Positions 12,555-24,389 are shown, counted from the first letter of the stretch. The stretch: DNA of 64,000 nt from Desmodus rotundus (GCF_022682495.2 NC_071389.1:60038239-60102238); one strand, 5' to 3'. Notes: generated by a model not told the origin, from the sequence alone. Numbers and translations are program-made.

Positions 12555-13050
12555 CATGTCTACTTAGGGAATGTGATAATTTTACGTGTTAAAATGACTG
12601 TGCCACAGGCGCCCAGATATTTGGTCAAACATTATTGCAGGCACCCCTGTAAAGGTGCTCCCATATGAGATTAACATTTGAATCCACAGATTAAGTAAAG
12701 CAGATTGCCCTGCGATGTGGGTTAGCCTCATCCAATAAATCAAAGTCCTGAACAGAATGAAAAAGCTAAGTAAGAGGGAATTTCTTCTGCCTGACTGCCT
12801 CGAGCTGGGACATCAGTCTTTTGCTGCCTTCAGACTCAAACTAAACCATCTGCTCTTCTTGGGTCTTGAGGCTGCTGGCTTTCAGACTAGAACTTATATC
12901 ACTGTCTGATCCTCAGGCCTTACAACTTGGACTGGAACTACACCACCAGCTCTCCTAAGACTCCAACTTGCCAACTGCAGATCTCGGGACTACTCAGCCT
13001 CCGTAATCTGTGAGCTAATTTCTTACAATAAATCTCTTTATATATAACCT
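12555..13050 (+). mobile_element. Old ERV LTR-like repeat, solo
   Basis: The sequence follows a well-known old mammalian LTR: GCCCAGATATTTGGTCAAAC, then 'atgagattaacatttgaatc', then 'gggttagcctcatccaataa', a CT-rich middle, and an end with AATAAA near 13028 followed by TCTCTTTATATATAA. I read it as an ERVL or MaLR-type LTR but cannot fix the subfamily. No internal retroviral genes adjoin it. Confidence 0.55.
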
Positions 13051-13319
13051 GGAAAGGGTATTACTCTTGAAAGAACAAAGCGCTCTTGGTGAGATTCACA
13101 CTCAATTTCGACATGTCCTTTCAAGACACTCCTAGTTTTGTGGCCCATGAAGGGATAGAGCTCAAACAGAAAGCAGCAATTTTATTGGGCTAGGAAGTCA
13201 AACATCTGAGTTTAGAGCTCCCAGAACAGTGGGTAATTGAAAGGGGAGTAGACAGAACAATTTCAAGGAGTTGTGAATGATATGAAGATAAAAACACATT
13301 ATAGCTAGAGGAGATACTA

Positions 13320-13400
13320 ACTGGGGTTGCTAAAGGAAGCTCCTCTAAAGGATGGTATTTGAGCTCAGAACTGAATTATAAAGAGTAAGCCATATACAGG
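13320..13400 (-). mobile_element. L2 LINE, antisense, left part split by LINE-1
   Basis: The stretch 'ggatggtatttgagctcagaactgaa' followed by 'gagtaagccat' matches antisense L2. The match resumes beyond the LINE-1, at about 20655, with 'gaatattccacatgacaagaaagcaa'. The LINE-1 therefore landed inside this older L2. Confidence 0.5.
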
Positions 13401-13419
13401 ATATTATCTATTAATTTGG

Positions 13420-15440
13420 GGCACAGGGAAGAGGTATGGTATGAAAGAGAAGCGTGAATAGATGACCTTCTCTACGTGACCCAACTGGGGATTCAATCCA
13501 CACCTAGAAACCCTCTCAAGGTAAAGGAGGCTATGGTAGGAGCTGAGTCCCTCAGTCATCCAGGCAGGGGAAATCTCCCAACAATAAGTGGGTTCTCCGC
13601 CTTGGGGAGATGAATATTGCTGGAACAAACCCACTGTCTCTTTTTTACCCTCCCTTAAAGGGTCAAAGCACAAAAGGTCAAAGCACAGATTTTGTGTGTG
13701 TAGCTACCCACCTTGGGCCCCAAAGAAGGAAAGGTGGTGCAGTCTTAAGTCACGTGAGAAGAGCCTGGAGTGGGAGGCACTGGGGGGAGTCCTGGGGGAG
13801 CAGCTATGGGATGTTCAGGGCCAATATACCTGGGCTCCACAACAACCATCTTTGTAGAGAAAAGCTAGCCCCTCCGAGGGGAAAATCAATCACCTTACCT
13901 TGTGAAAAACCACACCCCTCATTCTCAGGAAATCCCCTCACCACAACCTCTGTAAATTTGTTTGCTCCACTCAGCACATCCTTTTCTTCCCTTTTTTTCT
14001 TTTCTTTTCTTTTTTTTTGTTCTGTCTTGGTGTTCTGTTTTGGGGGGTTCTTTTTCTTTTTCTTCCCCCTGCCTTCTCTCCCATCCTGCATCTTAACCCT
14101 TGCTAAGGAGACAGCAACCTAAACAGACTCAGGGAGTATCAGAGATTGGTGGTACGGTGAAGCCAATCCATACACTATCCTGGGAAACAGACCTGTGCTT
14201 CCCCCGCATGGGAGAGCCACAGAAACACCATTCTGGTGTCTGGGAGACCCGATATCTGGGTTTAGGAACCCTAATAGGGGTCCTGCCCTGCTGAGTACAG
14301 GGAGATAATCCTGGACAACCTCAGACTAGTGGCTCAGGGGAGGGGGAACAAACCCACCATCTTCTCTGAAGTCTTAAAGGCACCTGCAACTGGAGATCCA
14401 GGAATCACAGCCTCTTGTCTCTACCAGAAGCCCTCCCAGAAATAGTCTAGTCTTCAACTAATCTAAGATAGACAGCAGGCCAGCAGGCCAGAGACAAGCA
14501 GAGAGAGACAGGCAGAGGTGGATCCTGTGGCAGCTTGGGACATTTGCTGACACATCCCTGGACCCAGTGCTGATAAAAGCCAGCTTTGCAGAGCTGCTTG
14601 GCTCAACCTGGGAGCAGCCAAACCTGGAGGAGTTAGCCTCAAACTGTTAATTGCCTGTAGCTTTGAAAAGATGGCCGAGGGCCAGACGTGGACAGCATCA
14701 AACATTGGCTTATATCAGACCCAGACATCAGAGTGGTATCCAAAGGGAGAAACCAGAAGGCAAGATCTAAACTGTGCTGAGACAAATCCATTTGGTTCTT
14801 TTTCATTGTCTTAGCTGTTTTCCTTTTCTTTTTTTTGCGCTCTAATCCTTCTTTCATATCCTATTCTACTCTTCTTTTAGAGTACTCCACTGTTCCCTTC
14901 TTCTCTCCATTTATTATTTTTGTTACTTTTATTGTGCTCATTTTCCCTGTCTTCCTCTTTCAATTCATAATGAGTAGTAGTTCTCTTCCCCTTTCTCCTC
15001 CCATAATCACTTTTCTTTCCTTTGGTCTTCTCACACTTTTGTTTTTCCTTTACCCTTTCCCTACTATTCTATTTCTCTCTTCTCTTATGTTATTCCTTGC
15101 TCTCCTGGTGTTGATAATGACATGGTGGGCAGGCGGATTTGCTTGTTTTGGTGTTGCTTTGTGTTATTTTGCTTTGTTTTGTGAGCACCTATACAACAGC
15201 ATAAATCTTCTAATGGGTATTGAGCTTCTTAGTCAGCCAGTTGATGGGGAGCTCTCACCAACAAATGGGCCAATAATAATCAGGACCCATAAACAACAGG
15301 AGAGTCAACATAACCCACACAGAGCTCATTCCTAGAGCATCTATATCAGGAGATCAAGGAGTCTGCATCACTGGGTCCCTCAGGACTCCTAAAATATAAG
15401 GCAACTCTATAAGACAGAGAGTCAAAACAAATCAATCCAA
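13420..15440 (+). promoter_or_regulatory. LINE-1 5' UTR with long pyrimidine tracts
   Basis: About 2 kb precede ORF1. The first part is mixed GC content; 13980-14080 and 14820-15120 are strongly pyrimidine-rich on the sense strand. In LINE-1 families this segment carries the internal promoter, but I cannot point to specific factor sites. Two sense open frames of 170 and 166 codons (13610-14122 and 14835-15335) lie here. They are Phe/Leu/Ser-rich because the sense strand is pyrimidine-rich and so poor in stop codons. I do not regard them as genes. Confidence 0.65.
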
Positions 15441-16285
15441 TACATAAAAACAAACACAAGGAGACAACTAAAATAGGGAGACATAGAAACAACCAAAAAA
15501 CAAAAGAAAAGGAGGAATATCCATAAAAAATCTAAGCAAAATTGAGGCAAGCAACTTTTCAGGCACAGTGTTCAAACTGAGTGGGACTTACATCAGAATG
15601 AAAAAGGACATTGAAACCTTGAACAAGAACCAGTTTGAAATGGAGAATGCAATATCTGAAATGAAGAACACACTAGAAGGAATTAAGAGCAGGCTGAAAG
15701 AAGCAGAGGATTGAATCAGCAAGTTGGAAGACAAGGTGGAAAAAAATCACAGAGAACAACTAAATGAAAAAAGACACAAAAAGAACAAGGACAGTTTAAG
15801 GGGGCTTTAGGACAATGGGAAGCAGAATAATATTAGCATTATAGGGATACCAGAAAGAGAAGAAAAGGAGCAAGGGATAGAAAACTTGTTTGAAAAATAA
15901 TGACAGAAAACTTCCCTAACTTGGTGAAGGAAAAAGCCACACAAGTCCAAGAACAGAAGATCTCAATCAAGATCAGTCTGAAGAGGCCTGCTCCAAGACA
16001 TATTTCAAGCAAAATGGCAAGATTTAAAGACAAAGAGAGAATCTTAAAGATAGCAAGGGAAAAACACCTAGTAACATACAGGGGAGCTCCGATAAAACTA
16101 TCAGCTGATATCTCAGCAGAAAAACTATGAGCCAGAAGGGAATGGCAAGAAATATTCCAAATAATGAAAAAGAAGGACCTGCAACCAAGATTACTGTATC
16201 CATCAAGGTTCTCAATTAAAATGGATGACAAAATAAAGAGCATCTCAGACAAAAGGAGGCAAGCAATGCTACAGGGCCTGTTTTA
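15441..16285 (+). pseudogene. LINE-1 ORF1 remnant (RNA-binding chaperone)
   Basis: ORF1p is the trimeric RNA-binding protein that packages LINE-1 RNA. The remnant shows the coiled-coil part first (acidic and lysine-rich, around 15598-15710, broken by TGA in 'gaggattga'). A conserved block follows whose residues include ENFPNLVKE (about 15905-15935) and then FKDKERILKIAREK and TYRGAPIKLSADIS (about 16020-16110), the RRM and C-terminal domain signature. A TGA at 16128-16130 stops this frame, and downstream text still encodes ARREWQEIFQ and LQPRLLYPSRFS. The likely start codon around 15450 reads ATA instead of ATG, judging by the surrounding pattern. It is not translatable as a whole. Confidence 0.85.
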
Positions 16286-16286
16286 A

Positions 16287-16315
16287 GAAGAAGAAGAAGA
16301 AGAGAGAGAGAGGGA
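16287..16315 (+). repeat. (GAA)n/(GA)n run between L1 ORF1 and ORF2
   Basis: A purine run of GAA units then GA units sits in the LINE-1 inter-ORF region. It probably expanded from an A/G-rich spacer. Confidence 0.8.
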
Positions 16316-16342
16316 GAAAGGAACAAATACACAAAGGGGAAA

Positions 16343-19300
16343 ATGGCAATGAATAAGTACCTAGTTATAAATAGATTTAATGCTCCAATCAAAAGACATA
16401 AGATAGCTGAGTGGATAAGAAAACATGACCCACACATATGCTGTCTACAAGATACCTACCTCAGAACACAAGTTATACACAGGCAGAAAGTGAAGGGTGG
16501 AAAAAAATTTTCCATGCAAATGGACATGAATAAAAAAGCTGGGGTAGCAATACTTATATCTGACAAAATAGACTTCAGAACAAAGGCAATAACAAGAGAC
16601 AAAGAAGGTTACTTCATAATACTTAAGGGAGTAACACAACAAGAACGTATAATTATTGTTAACGTGTATACACCCAATTTGGTGTACATGAATATATAAC
16701 GAAAATATTGGAGGAGTTTAAGAAAGAGATAGACAGCAAAACAGTCAATATAGGGGATTTTATCACTCGACTGTCAACAAAGGATATATCTTCCAAACAA
16801 AAAATTAACAAAAATATTACAGAATTGAATGACACTCTAGATCAAATGGGCTTAACTGATATTTATAGAATGTTTCACCCCGAAGAAGAAAAATATATGT
16901 TCTTCTCAAACATACATGGATCATTCTCAAAGATAGACCACATCGTAGGACACAAAACAAGCCTTAACATGTTCACGAAAATTGAAATCATATCAAGCAC
17001 CTTCTCAGATCACAATGGCTTGAAACTAGAAACTAACCACAAGAAAAAAAGCTCAAAAACATTCAAATACATGAAGGTTGAATAACATGTTATTAAATAA
17101 TGAATGGATTAACAATATGAACAAAGAAGAAATCAAAAATTATCTGGAAACAAATGAAAATGAACACACAACAACCCAAAACTTAAGGGACACAGCAAAG
17201 GCAGTACTGAGAGGGAAGTTCATAGCAATACAGGTGTACCTCAAGAAGACAGAAAAGATCTCAAATAAACAACCTAACTCTACATCTAAAAGAACTGGAG
17301 AAATAACAACAAACAAAGCCCAGAGCAAGCAGAAAGGAGGAAATAATCAAGATCAGAGCAGGATTAAATGACATAGAGACTACAAAAACTGAAAATTCAA
17401 AGGATAAATGAATCCAGGAGCTGGTTCTCTGAAAAGATAAACAAAATTGACAAACTCTTAACCAGTCTCATGAAGAAAACAAGAGAGGAGACCCAAATAA
17501 ATAAAATCAGAAATGAAAGAAGAGAAGTTACAACCAATACCGCAGAAATACAAAGGATTGTAAGAAATTATTATGAACAAATATATGCCAAGAAATTGGA
17601 CAACCTGGGCAAAGTGGATAAATTTCTGGAAACATACGATCTTCCAAAACTGAATCAGGAAGAAGCACAAAACCTGAATAGACCTTAACAACTGGTGAAA
17701 CTGGAGCAGTAATCTATCAACACACCAAAGCCCAGCAATAGATGGCTTCACAGGTGAATTTTACCAAACATTCAAAGAAGAATTAACACCAATCTTTCAC
17801 AAACTATTTCAAAAATTTTGAGAACAGGGAATACTCCCAAACTCTTTTTATGAGACCAGTATTATCCTAATTCTGAAACCAGGTAAATACACAAAAAAGA
17901 AAGAAAATTTACAGGCCAATATCTCTGATGAGTATAGATGTGAAAATCCTCCACAAAAGACAAGCAAACCACATCCAGCAATACATTAAAAAGATTATAC
18001 ACCATGATCAAGTGGAATTTATTCCAGGGATGCAAGGATAGTAAAATATTTGCAAATCAATAAATGGGATACATCACATTAACAAAATGAAAGACAAAAA
18101 TCACACGATCATATCAATATATGCAAAAAAGCACTTGATAAAGCCCAACACCATTTATGATAAAAAAAAAATTCAGCAAAATGGGAATAAGGGGAATATA
18201 CCCGAACATAATAAAGGCCGTATATGAAAATCCTACTGCCAACATCATACTCGATTGTCAAAAACTAAAAGCATTTCCCTTAAGATCAGGAACAAATCAA
18301 GGGTGTCTACTTTCACCACTGTTATTCAACATAGTACTGAAGTTCTAGTCATGGTGATCAGACAAGAGGAAGAAATAAAAGACATCCAAATTGGAAAACA
18401 GGAAGTATAACCACTGCTATTTGCAGAAGACATGATGGTCTGCATAGAAAACTCTAGAATCTCCACCAAAAAACCACTTGACATACTAAGTGAATTTGGC
18501 AATAATAATTTGGCTAATTGAATACTGCTAAGTGAAATAGCAGTATACAAAGTCAATATTCGTAAGGCAATGGTATTTTTGTAACCAACAATGAACTATC
18601 AGAAATAGAAATGAAGAAAAATATCCCATTTACTATAGGAAAAACAACAAAAAAAAGTACCTAAGAATAAAATTAACCAAGGAGATAAAAGACCTGTACT
18701 TGAAAAACTATAGAACACTGAGAAAAGAAAGTGAGGAAGATACAAATAAATGGAAGCATGTACCCAGTTCATAGATTGGAAGAATAAACATCATTAAAAT
18801 GTCCATACTACCCAAAGCAATCTATAGAGTCAATACAATCTTTATTAAAATACAAATGGCATATTTCACAAATCTAGAACAAATGCTTCAAAAATTTATA
18901 TGGAACCAAAAAATACCCCAAATAGCCACAGCAATCTTGAGAAAGAAGAGCAAAGTTGGAGGGATCACAATACCTGATATCAACCTATACTACAAGGCCA
19001 CTGTGATCAAAACAGCCTGATACTGGCATAAGAATAGACACATAGATCAATGGAACAGAATAGAGGGCCCAGTAACAAACCCATGTTTCCATGGTTAACT
19101 GATATTTCACAAAGAGAGCAAGAACATACAATGGAATACAAACAGCCTCTTCAGTAAATGGTGTTGGGAAAATTGTAATGGTACATGCAAAAAAATGAAA
19201 TTAGACCACCAACTTATACCGTATACCAGAATAAACTCAAAATGGATAAAAGAGTTAAATATAAATTGCAATATAATAAAAGTCCTAGAGGAAAACATAG

Positions 19301-20290
19301 GCAGTAAGATTTCAGATATCCCACGTAGCAATATTTTTGACAATATATCTTCTAGGGCTTGAGAAACAAAGGAAAAAATAAATGTGTAGGACTACATCAA
19401 AATAAAAAACTTCTGCACAGCTAAAGAAATCATCATCAATATGAAAAGGGAACTACCTGTATGGGAGAAAACATTTGCCAATGATACATTGGACAAGTAT
19501 TTAATCTTCAAAATATGTAAAGAACTCACACTACTGAACACCAGAAAGATAAGCAACCCAATAAAAAAGTGGGCAAAGGACCTGAATAGATACCTCTCCA
19601 AGGAGGACATAAAGAGGGCCCAGAGACATAAAAAAAATGCTCAACGTCACTAGCCATCAGAGACATGCAAATTAAAACCACAATGAGATATCACCTCACA
19701 TCTGTCAGAATGGCCATCATTAATAAATCAACAAACAACAAGTGCTAGTGAAAATGTGGAGAAAAGGGAACCTTACTGCACTGTTGGTGGGAATGCAGAC
19801 TGGTGCAGCCACTGTGGAAAACTGTATGGAATTTTCTCAAAAAATTAAATATGGAACTGCCTAATGACCCAGCAATTCCACTGCAAGGAATATACCCTAA
19901 GAATTCTGAAACATCAATTCAAAAGAGCTTATGCATCCCGATGTTTATTGCAGCACTATTTACAATAGCCAAATGTTGGAAACAGCCTAAGTGCCCCACA
20001 GTATACGAGTGGATTTTTAAAAAATGTGATTCTTCTATACCAGGGTTATCAAACTCATTTTCACTGGGGGCCACATCAGCCTCGCAGTAGCCTTCAAAGA
20101 GCTGAAATAATTTTAGAACTGTATAAATGTAACTACTCCTTAACTGTTAGGAAGTTGAAATTATATTCTGCCCTTTGAAGGCTGATGTGATCCCTGGTGA
20201 AAATGAATTTGACACCTCTCATCTACACAATGGAATACTATGCAGCAGAAAGAAAGAAGGAATTCCTACCCTATGCGACAGCATGGATGG
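16343..20290 (+). pseudogene. LINE-1 ORF2 remnant (endonuclease-reverse transcriptase)
   Basis: ORF2p nicks target DNA and reverse transcribes LINE-1 RNA. The frame starts MAMNKYL at 16343 and is broken into at least eight open blocks. The endonuclease comes first: NAPIKRHKIAEWI, DPHICCLQDTYL, AGVAILISDKIDF, and later SDHNGLKLE. The usual Glu of the QET motif is Asp here (GAT at 16451-16453), and the GDFN motif reads GDFI. The RT region includes YYEQIYAKKLDNL (about 17570) and the catalytic box at 18420-18431, which reads FAED where LINE-1 normally has FADD. The C-terminal part (QPKCPTVYEWIFKK, about 19985-20025) is cut by a hAT element at 20041. Length without the insert, about 3.8 kb, fits the family. 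Confidence 0.9.
20041..20220. mobile_element. 180-bp nonautonomous hAT element inside LINE-1 ORF2
   Basis: The element starts CAGGGTTATCAAACTCATTT and ends with the complement of a similar sequence (GAATTTGACACCTCTC at its right end). The terminal inverted repeats extend about 40 bp at roughly 75-80% identity. It is flanked by an imperfect 8-bp target duplication, TTCTATAC at 20033-20040 and ATCTACAC at 20221-20228 (6 of 8), the size typical of hAT. It has no coding capacity. LINE-1 ORF2 text resumes directly after it, so its age is below that of the LINE-1. The sequence resembles nhAT-type MITEs known from bats. Confidence 0.9.
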
Positions 20291-20640
20291 AACTGGGGAG
20301 CATTATGTTAAGTGAAATAAGCCAGTTGGTGGAAGATAAATACCATATGATATCACTTATAAGAGGAATCTAATTAACAAAATAAACTAATGAGCAAAAC
20401 AGAACCGGAGATATGGAAACAGGAAACAGACTGATAGTTGCCAGAGGAAACGGCAAGGGGGAAATGGTGGAAAGAAGAGGAAGGAAGTAGTCAAAGAACA
20501 TGTACAAATGACCCAAGGACATGGACACCAGGGTGAGAATGGACTGAGGGGTGGGGGATGAGGTAGGATGAAGGAGGGCAAAGGGGGAAAACTGGGACAA
20601 CTGTATTAGAATAAACAAGAATAAAATAAAAACAAAGTAA
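20291..20640 (+). other. LINE-1 3' UTR and A-rich tail
   Basis: G/A-rich text (20455-20600) with GATAGTTGCCAGAGGAAAC and later GGGACAACTGTATTAGAATA leads into an A-rich tail with AATAAA-like motifs. The same landmarks recur in the 3' ends at 34.6-34.9 kb and, antisense, at 40.94-41.26 kb. Confidence 0.8.
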
Positions 20641-20654
20641 GCAATAAAAAGATT

Positions 20655-21220
20655 TGTAAAAAGAATATTCCACATGACAAGAAAGCAAGTCTACAGTGAG
20701 GAAAAAACTTGGTATGTCCCTAAAAAACAAAGCTTGTGTGCCTGCAAAGTAAGAGGGTGAGCGCTAGAAATAAGAGTTGTTCCAAGAAGCAAAAGTCACG
20801 CAGGATATGTTTCATAAGCATTTTAAATTTTTTGGAGTATGATCTGAAACCACTGGAAACTTTAAGCATAAAAGCGATAGGCTCTGATTCAAGTTATTTT
20901 GTTTAAAGATGACTTTTTATATTGGTTGATAAAATTTTTGTAGGGTTTGGAACAGGAAGTTTGATGACTAGATCTTGAAGTAATTCTGGCAACAAACAAT
21001 GATGGTTTGGAATTGATTGGAGCAGTGGGAACATATAGGGTCAGGAAATACTTTGGAGGCAAAACCTTTAGAATTGAAGAACTGGAAATGAAGGAAGAGG
21101 GAAAGAAAAGAGTCAAAATTTGCTTGGAGGAGGAACACATTGGTATAGAGGAGGTGAAATAAACTTCACCTTTTTAGTTTACATAGTATTGAGGTACCTA
21201 TTAGTCATCCTAATAAAGAT
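20655..21220 (-). mobile_element. L2 LINE, antisense, right part
   Basis: After the LINE-1, the antisense L2-like match continues: a passage like CTGAAACCACTGGAAACTTT, then 'aacaaacaatgatggtttgga', and near 21190 'gaggtacctattagtcatcc'. It is the continuation of the fragment at 13320-13400 and is strongly diverged. Confidence 0.5.
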
Positions 21221-21960
21221 ATTAAAGCAGGGGGTGGGTTGAGGAAAGATATTAAAATAAATAAGACAGGACTAATGACAAAAATAAAGGGAGTTTAAAA
21301 CCATGAAGCTAGATAAGATCGATACAGGGGAAAATTGTCATTATCAGCATCGTTGGACTTTCAGCTAAGATGGAACAATTTCTGGGTTTTGCACATCTGA
21401 GTCACTGAGGTATCATACAAAAAGTGGCAGCCCAGTTCACATTATATTTAGGTGACCATGCCTTCGAGAACCTAAATTATCCAAATTCTTCATGGATGTA
21501 AACTCAGTGATAGCCAGGTGGTATGGTTACTATACGTAACTGGTATTTTCTTTAATGCTATAATTTTCTGAAGAGAGGAAAATGGTTTACTGTGTTCAGT
21601 CTGTGTTTGGAGCCACAGAATGCTGCACCTGGTTGGATGGAGATGTTACTAAATGGCATGTTAACTGAATGGCTTAATCCTGTTGATTTATTTTAGAAAA
21701 TAGATTGTCATATGATATGTGGTAATTTGGAGAATTTCTGTAATGACTACTTAAAATATTTTCTAAATAAGTATTTACATGATCCCCCCCCTTGAAGCTG
21801 TTAGTGCTTGTTTGTTAGTACTTATCCAAGTGTTCTAACACAAGCAGTGAGCTCCCAATGTTAAGTGTAATGAAAATATGATACATTTCATTTCAGAGGA
21901 ATTCTGAGACCTTCCCATATAGTTTTAAAGATTGAAGATTGTTCTGATTTTCATCCCACT
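21221..21960. other. Unique sequence, nothing recognised
   Basis: No gene or repeat family recognised. A short run of eight C residues lies near 21784. Confidence 0.4.
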
Positions 21961-21968
21961 ATATCAAA

Positions 21969-22001
21969 ATATATATATATATATTTCTTTTTTTTTTTTT
22001 G
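21969..22001. repeat. (TA)n followed by poly-T
   Basis: About eight TA units are followed by TTTC and a run of T residues. It could be the tail of an unrecognised antisense retroposon, but nothing adjoining supports that. Confidence 0.7.
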
Positions 22002-22035
22002 GCAGAGAAACCTCCAAGCACTTTGATCAAGAAAA

Positions 22036-22086
22036 AATGATGAAGATAATGATGTAGATGATGATGATGGTGATGATGGTGATTAT
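22036..22086. repeat. (GAT)n-rich imperfect microsatellite
   Basis: Repeated GATGAT and GGTGAT units. A small open frame through it is a product of the triplet repeat. Confidence 0.8.
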
Positions 22087-22154
22087 GTTACTGTTCCTGA
22101 TCATGGGCATTGTGGCAGGCCTGGTAAAGATGCTGGTGATCAAAATTAACCTTA

Positions 22155-22375
22155 CTGGCATACTACTATATTCCAAGAATTGGACCAGGAGCTTGAACTG
22201 TATTACACAACTCTGCAAAGTGCATATTATTTACTCATTTTGTCAAAAGAAAACAACTATTAAGCACATTAAATTACTTGCTCAAATTAACATAGCTGGT
22301 AAGGCTAGGATTCAAATTTTGGTCTTTCTAACTCCAAAGTATTTATTCTTTCCAATTTACTATCTTCTACATTAG
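22155..22375 (-). repeat. MIR SINE, antisense
   Basis: Phrases such as ATATTCCAAGAATTGGACCA, then 'ttaaattacttgctcaaatt', then 'gctggtaaggctaggattcaaattttgg' follow the antisense MIR order at low identity. Confidence 0.5.
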
Positions 22376-22559
22376 TCCACTGGGGTTTTCTGCCTTTATG
22401 CCAGTCACTCTACTATATTTAAAAGCAAATGAAGTTACTTCCTAAATCAAATGTGTGTGTTAATTCTTAAGGATATAGCACCAATTGCTATACAATCCAA
22501 AGGAAATATGGTTTCACAAATTGTATCCCCTGAGGCCCCCATTAGGGCCTCACCATTTT

Positions 22560-22925
22560 AAGGTCCTAATGGACATCCAGCTGCCTGGAGGCACTAAGGC
22601 ATCTGATCACTATGTTAAAATGCAGTCTCCTCCCCTTCCTAACCATTCCCGTACAATACCCTAGCTGTTCCGCTCCTGGGTTTAGCCAACTCTGATGCAT
22701 CTGCCCTATAGGACCCTAGAGTTCCTACTTCAGATTTGCTTCCAGTTTGCTCCAGTGGTAACTAGCTAGAATATGTAGCCTTTGTTTTCTGCTTTCCTTT
22801 TCCTCTCTCATTTCTTCACTCTCCTAACAATGCTTTCTGAAATCACCTGCCAAATAACCTACTACTTTTCAAATCCTAGCCTCAGGGTCTACTTCTGAAG
22901 GAACTCAAATTAATCATGGATTTCT
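22560..22925 (+). mobile_element. Possible old LTR 3' portion
   Basis: The end of this block, 'tcacctgccaaataacctacta' then 'agcctcagggtctacttctgaaggaactcaaa', resembles the 3' part of an old mammalian LTR. The rest is too diverged for me to follow, and this is a weak call. Confidence 0.3.
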
Positions 22926-24385
22926 TCTTTTTAACTAGAATTCTTATTTCTCATATATGTTCATGCCTTTATTCTGGCATCAAAAATTTGTATCACCTAT
23001 TGAGAATGTATAGCAAAGAGAATATTTAAGCAGATTCTAGGCAATATTGTATACACCCTGGTAATCTCCCTTCACCTTTAATAGAACTGAGTTTCCACCA
23101 TGTTCACTGCAGTCAGCTCTGAAACTCTGTCTATTAGATTTGGGACAGCTTTATTTTCCAAGTACAGGTTATTTTCTTTTTGGTCACTAACAGAGCGATA
23201 CTGGGAATTCTCTGTATTTTTCCAATGTGAAGTCCTTTCTGTGCAATAAACAAAGAGTCTAAGGTACATTGGAATCTTACTTTTCATCATGGTTGCTATA
23301 GCACTCCTGACCTCAGCCCAGAATTTCAAGAGCTCAGGACTGCTCCTAAACAAGTGTGGTTATTTTGTTTACTTGACACGTTTGCCAGAAGGGAGAGGGT
23401 TTCACCCTAAAGGACTTGTTCCTGCAGAGGTTTAATGTACACAGTGTATTGCGCTTAGACATAATTCTGAATTCTTTGGGTTTACCTTCACCCGTGCTTC
23501 TTTATTCTACACAGGTTTTAAACTCACTTTATAGCTTGGTTTTTAAAATTGTTAATGGGAAATTCATTACCTTATTTAGAGTAGTGGACAATGGTTTGTT
23601 TACACTAAGTTTATTTTGCACTTCTGTATAAGTGAATAGCTTTATTTGCTGAATGAAAGTTTCCCTGAACACATTATTGGAGAAAATGCTTCTGCGGTAT
23701 TTCCTTTTTGTAACTCCCTTTTTAATGTGCTAACACAGGGGAATTTTATTCTTTTAACACATTTTGGGTTTGGTTCTTTTTTTTACTCGGAATCAAATAG
23801 AGATCATAATTACTAGAACATTTAATGTCCCATTATGAAATTTTTATGTACCATACTCTCTGAGAATTCATATCCACAATTTAACCACAGGAAGAAGTAA
23901 ACATTTCTTTGGGCTTGTAAAAGTGTCCAAAACTTGTCCAAAGAAACCTTTATATCATCTGGACACATTCAAAGAGAAAAGGTAAGCCAGACAATATACA
24001 TTATCACATATGAAAAGAGACGGTCATTCCACTAATCTTAGTGTTGGAAATTATTTTTGAATCGAGGTTTCCAACACTTAAAATACAGCTGCCATCACAC
24101 TAACCAGCTATATTGTGCTCTCCGCTGAAAGCACAAATTGCACACAACTTGCTCTTCAACAGTTGTGAAAGGAAGGGGAAGTTCAGGGTTAACAAGGACC
24201 TCTCCAATAAAAGGAGTCTACTCAATGAGACGCTAGATGGTCCTGTTTTTTGTCAAGCTATGTCATGAGACCGAGAGGCTCAAGGAAACAGCAGGAAGAC
24301 TTTGTTCCGTATGAAGAAAACTACTCATGTGGCTTTTGATATGCCTTGAAGGGGAAGATGGAATAAGGAAAACTAGCATCAAATT
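22926..24385. other. Unique sequence; one perfect inverted repeat
   Basis: No gene or repeat family is recognised apart from the 10-bp inverted repeat at 24041-24077. Confidence 0.4.
24041..24077. repeat. Perfect 10-bp inverted repeat
   Basis: GTGTTGGAAA at 24041-24050 is exactly complementary to TTTCCAACAC at 24068-24077, with a 17-base loop. No terminator, binding site or transposon end is implied by its context. Confidence 0.7.
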
Positions 24386-24389
24386 TAAC

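Larger units (their letters stand above)
13420..20640 (+). mobile_element. Near full-length LINE-1, sense, dead
   Basis: This 7.2-kb element has all LINE-1 parts in order: a long 5' UTR, a broken ORF1, a broken ORF2, and a G-rich 3' UTR with an A-rich tail containing AATAAA-type signals. It carries a 180-bp hAT insertion, so the LINE-1 itself is about 7.0 kb. Both reading frames contain several stops and frameshifts, so it cannot move by itself. It lies in an antisense L2. I could not find a convincing target-site duplication, and the 5' end may be off by about 60 bp. The 3' UTR resembles those of the HAL1-type element at 40.9-43.5 kb and the 5'-inverted copies at 34 and 48 kb, so these belong to related lineages. 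Confidence 0.9.

Noticed and set aside
14835..15335. Apparent multi-pass membrane protein
   Set aside because: The frame lies wholly in the LINE-1 5' UTR and is open because the sense strand is pyrimidine-rich; no start context or domain supports a gene.
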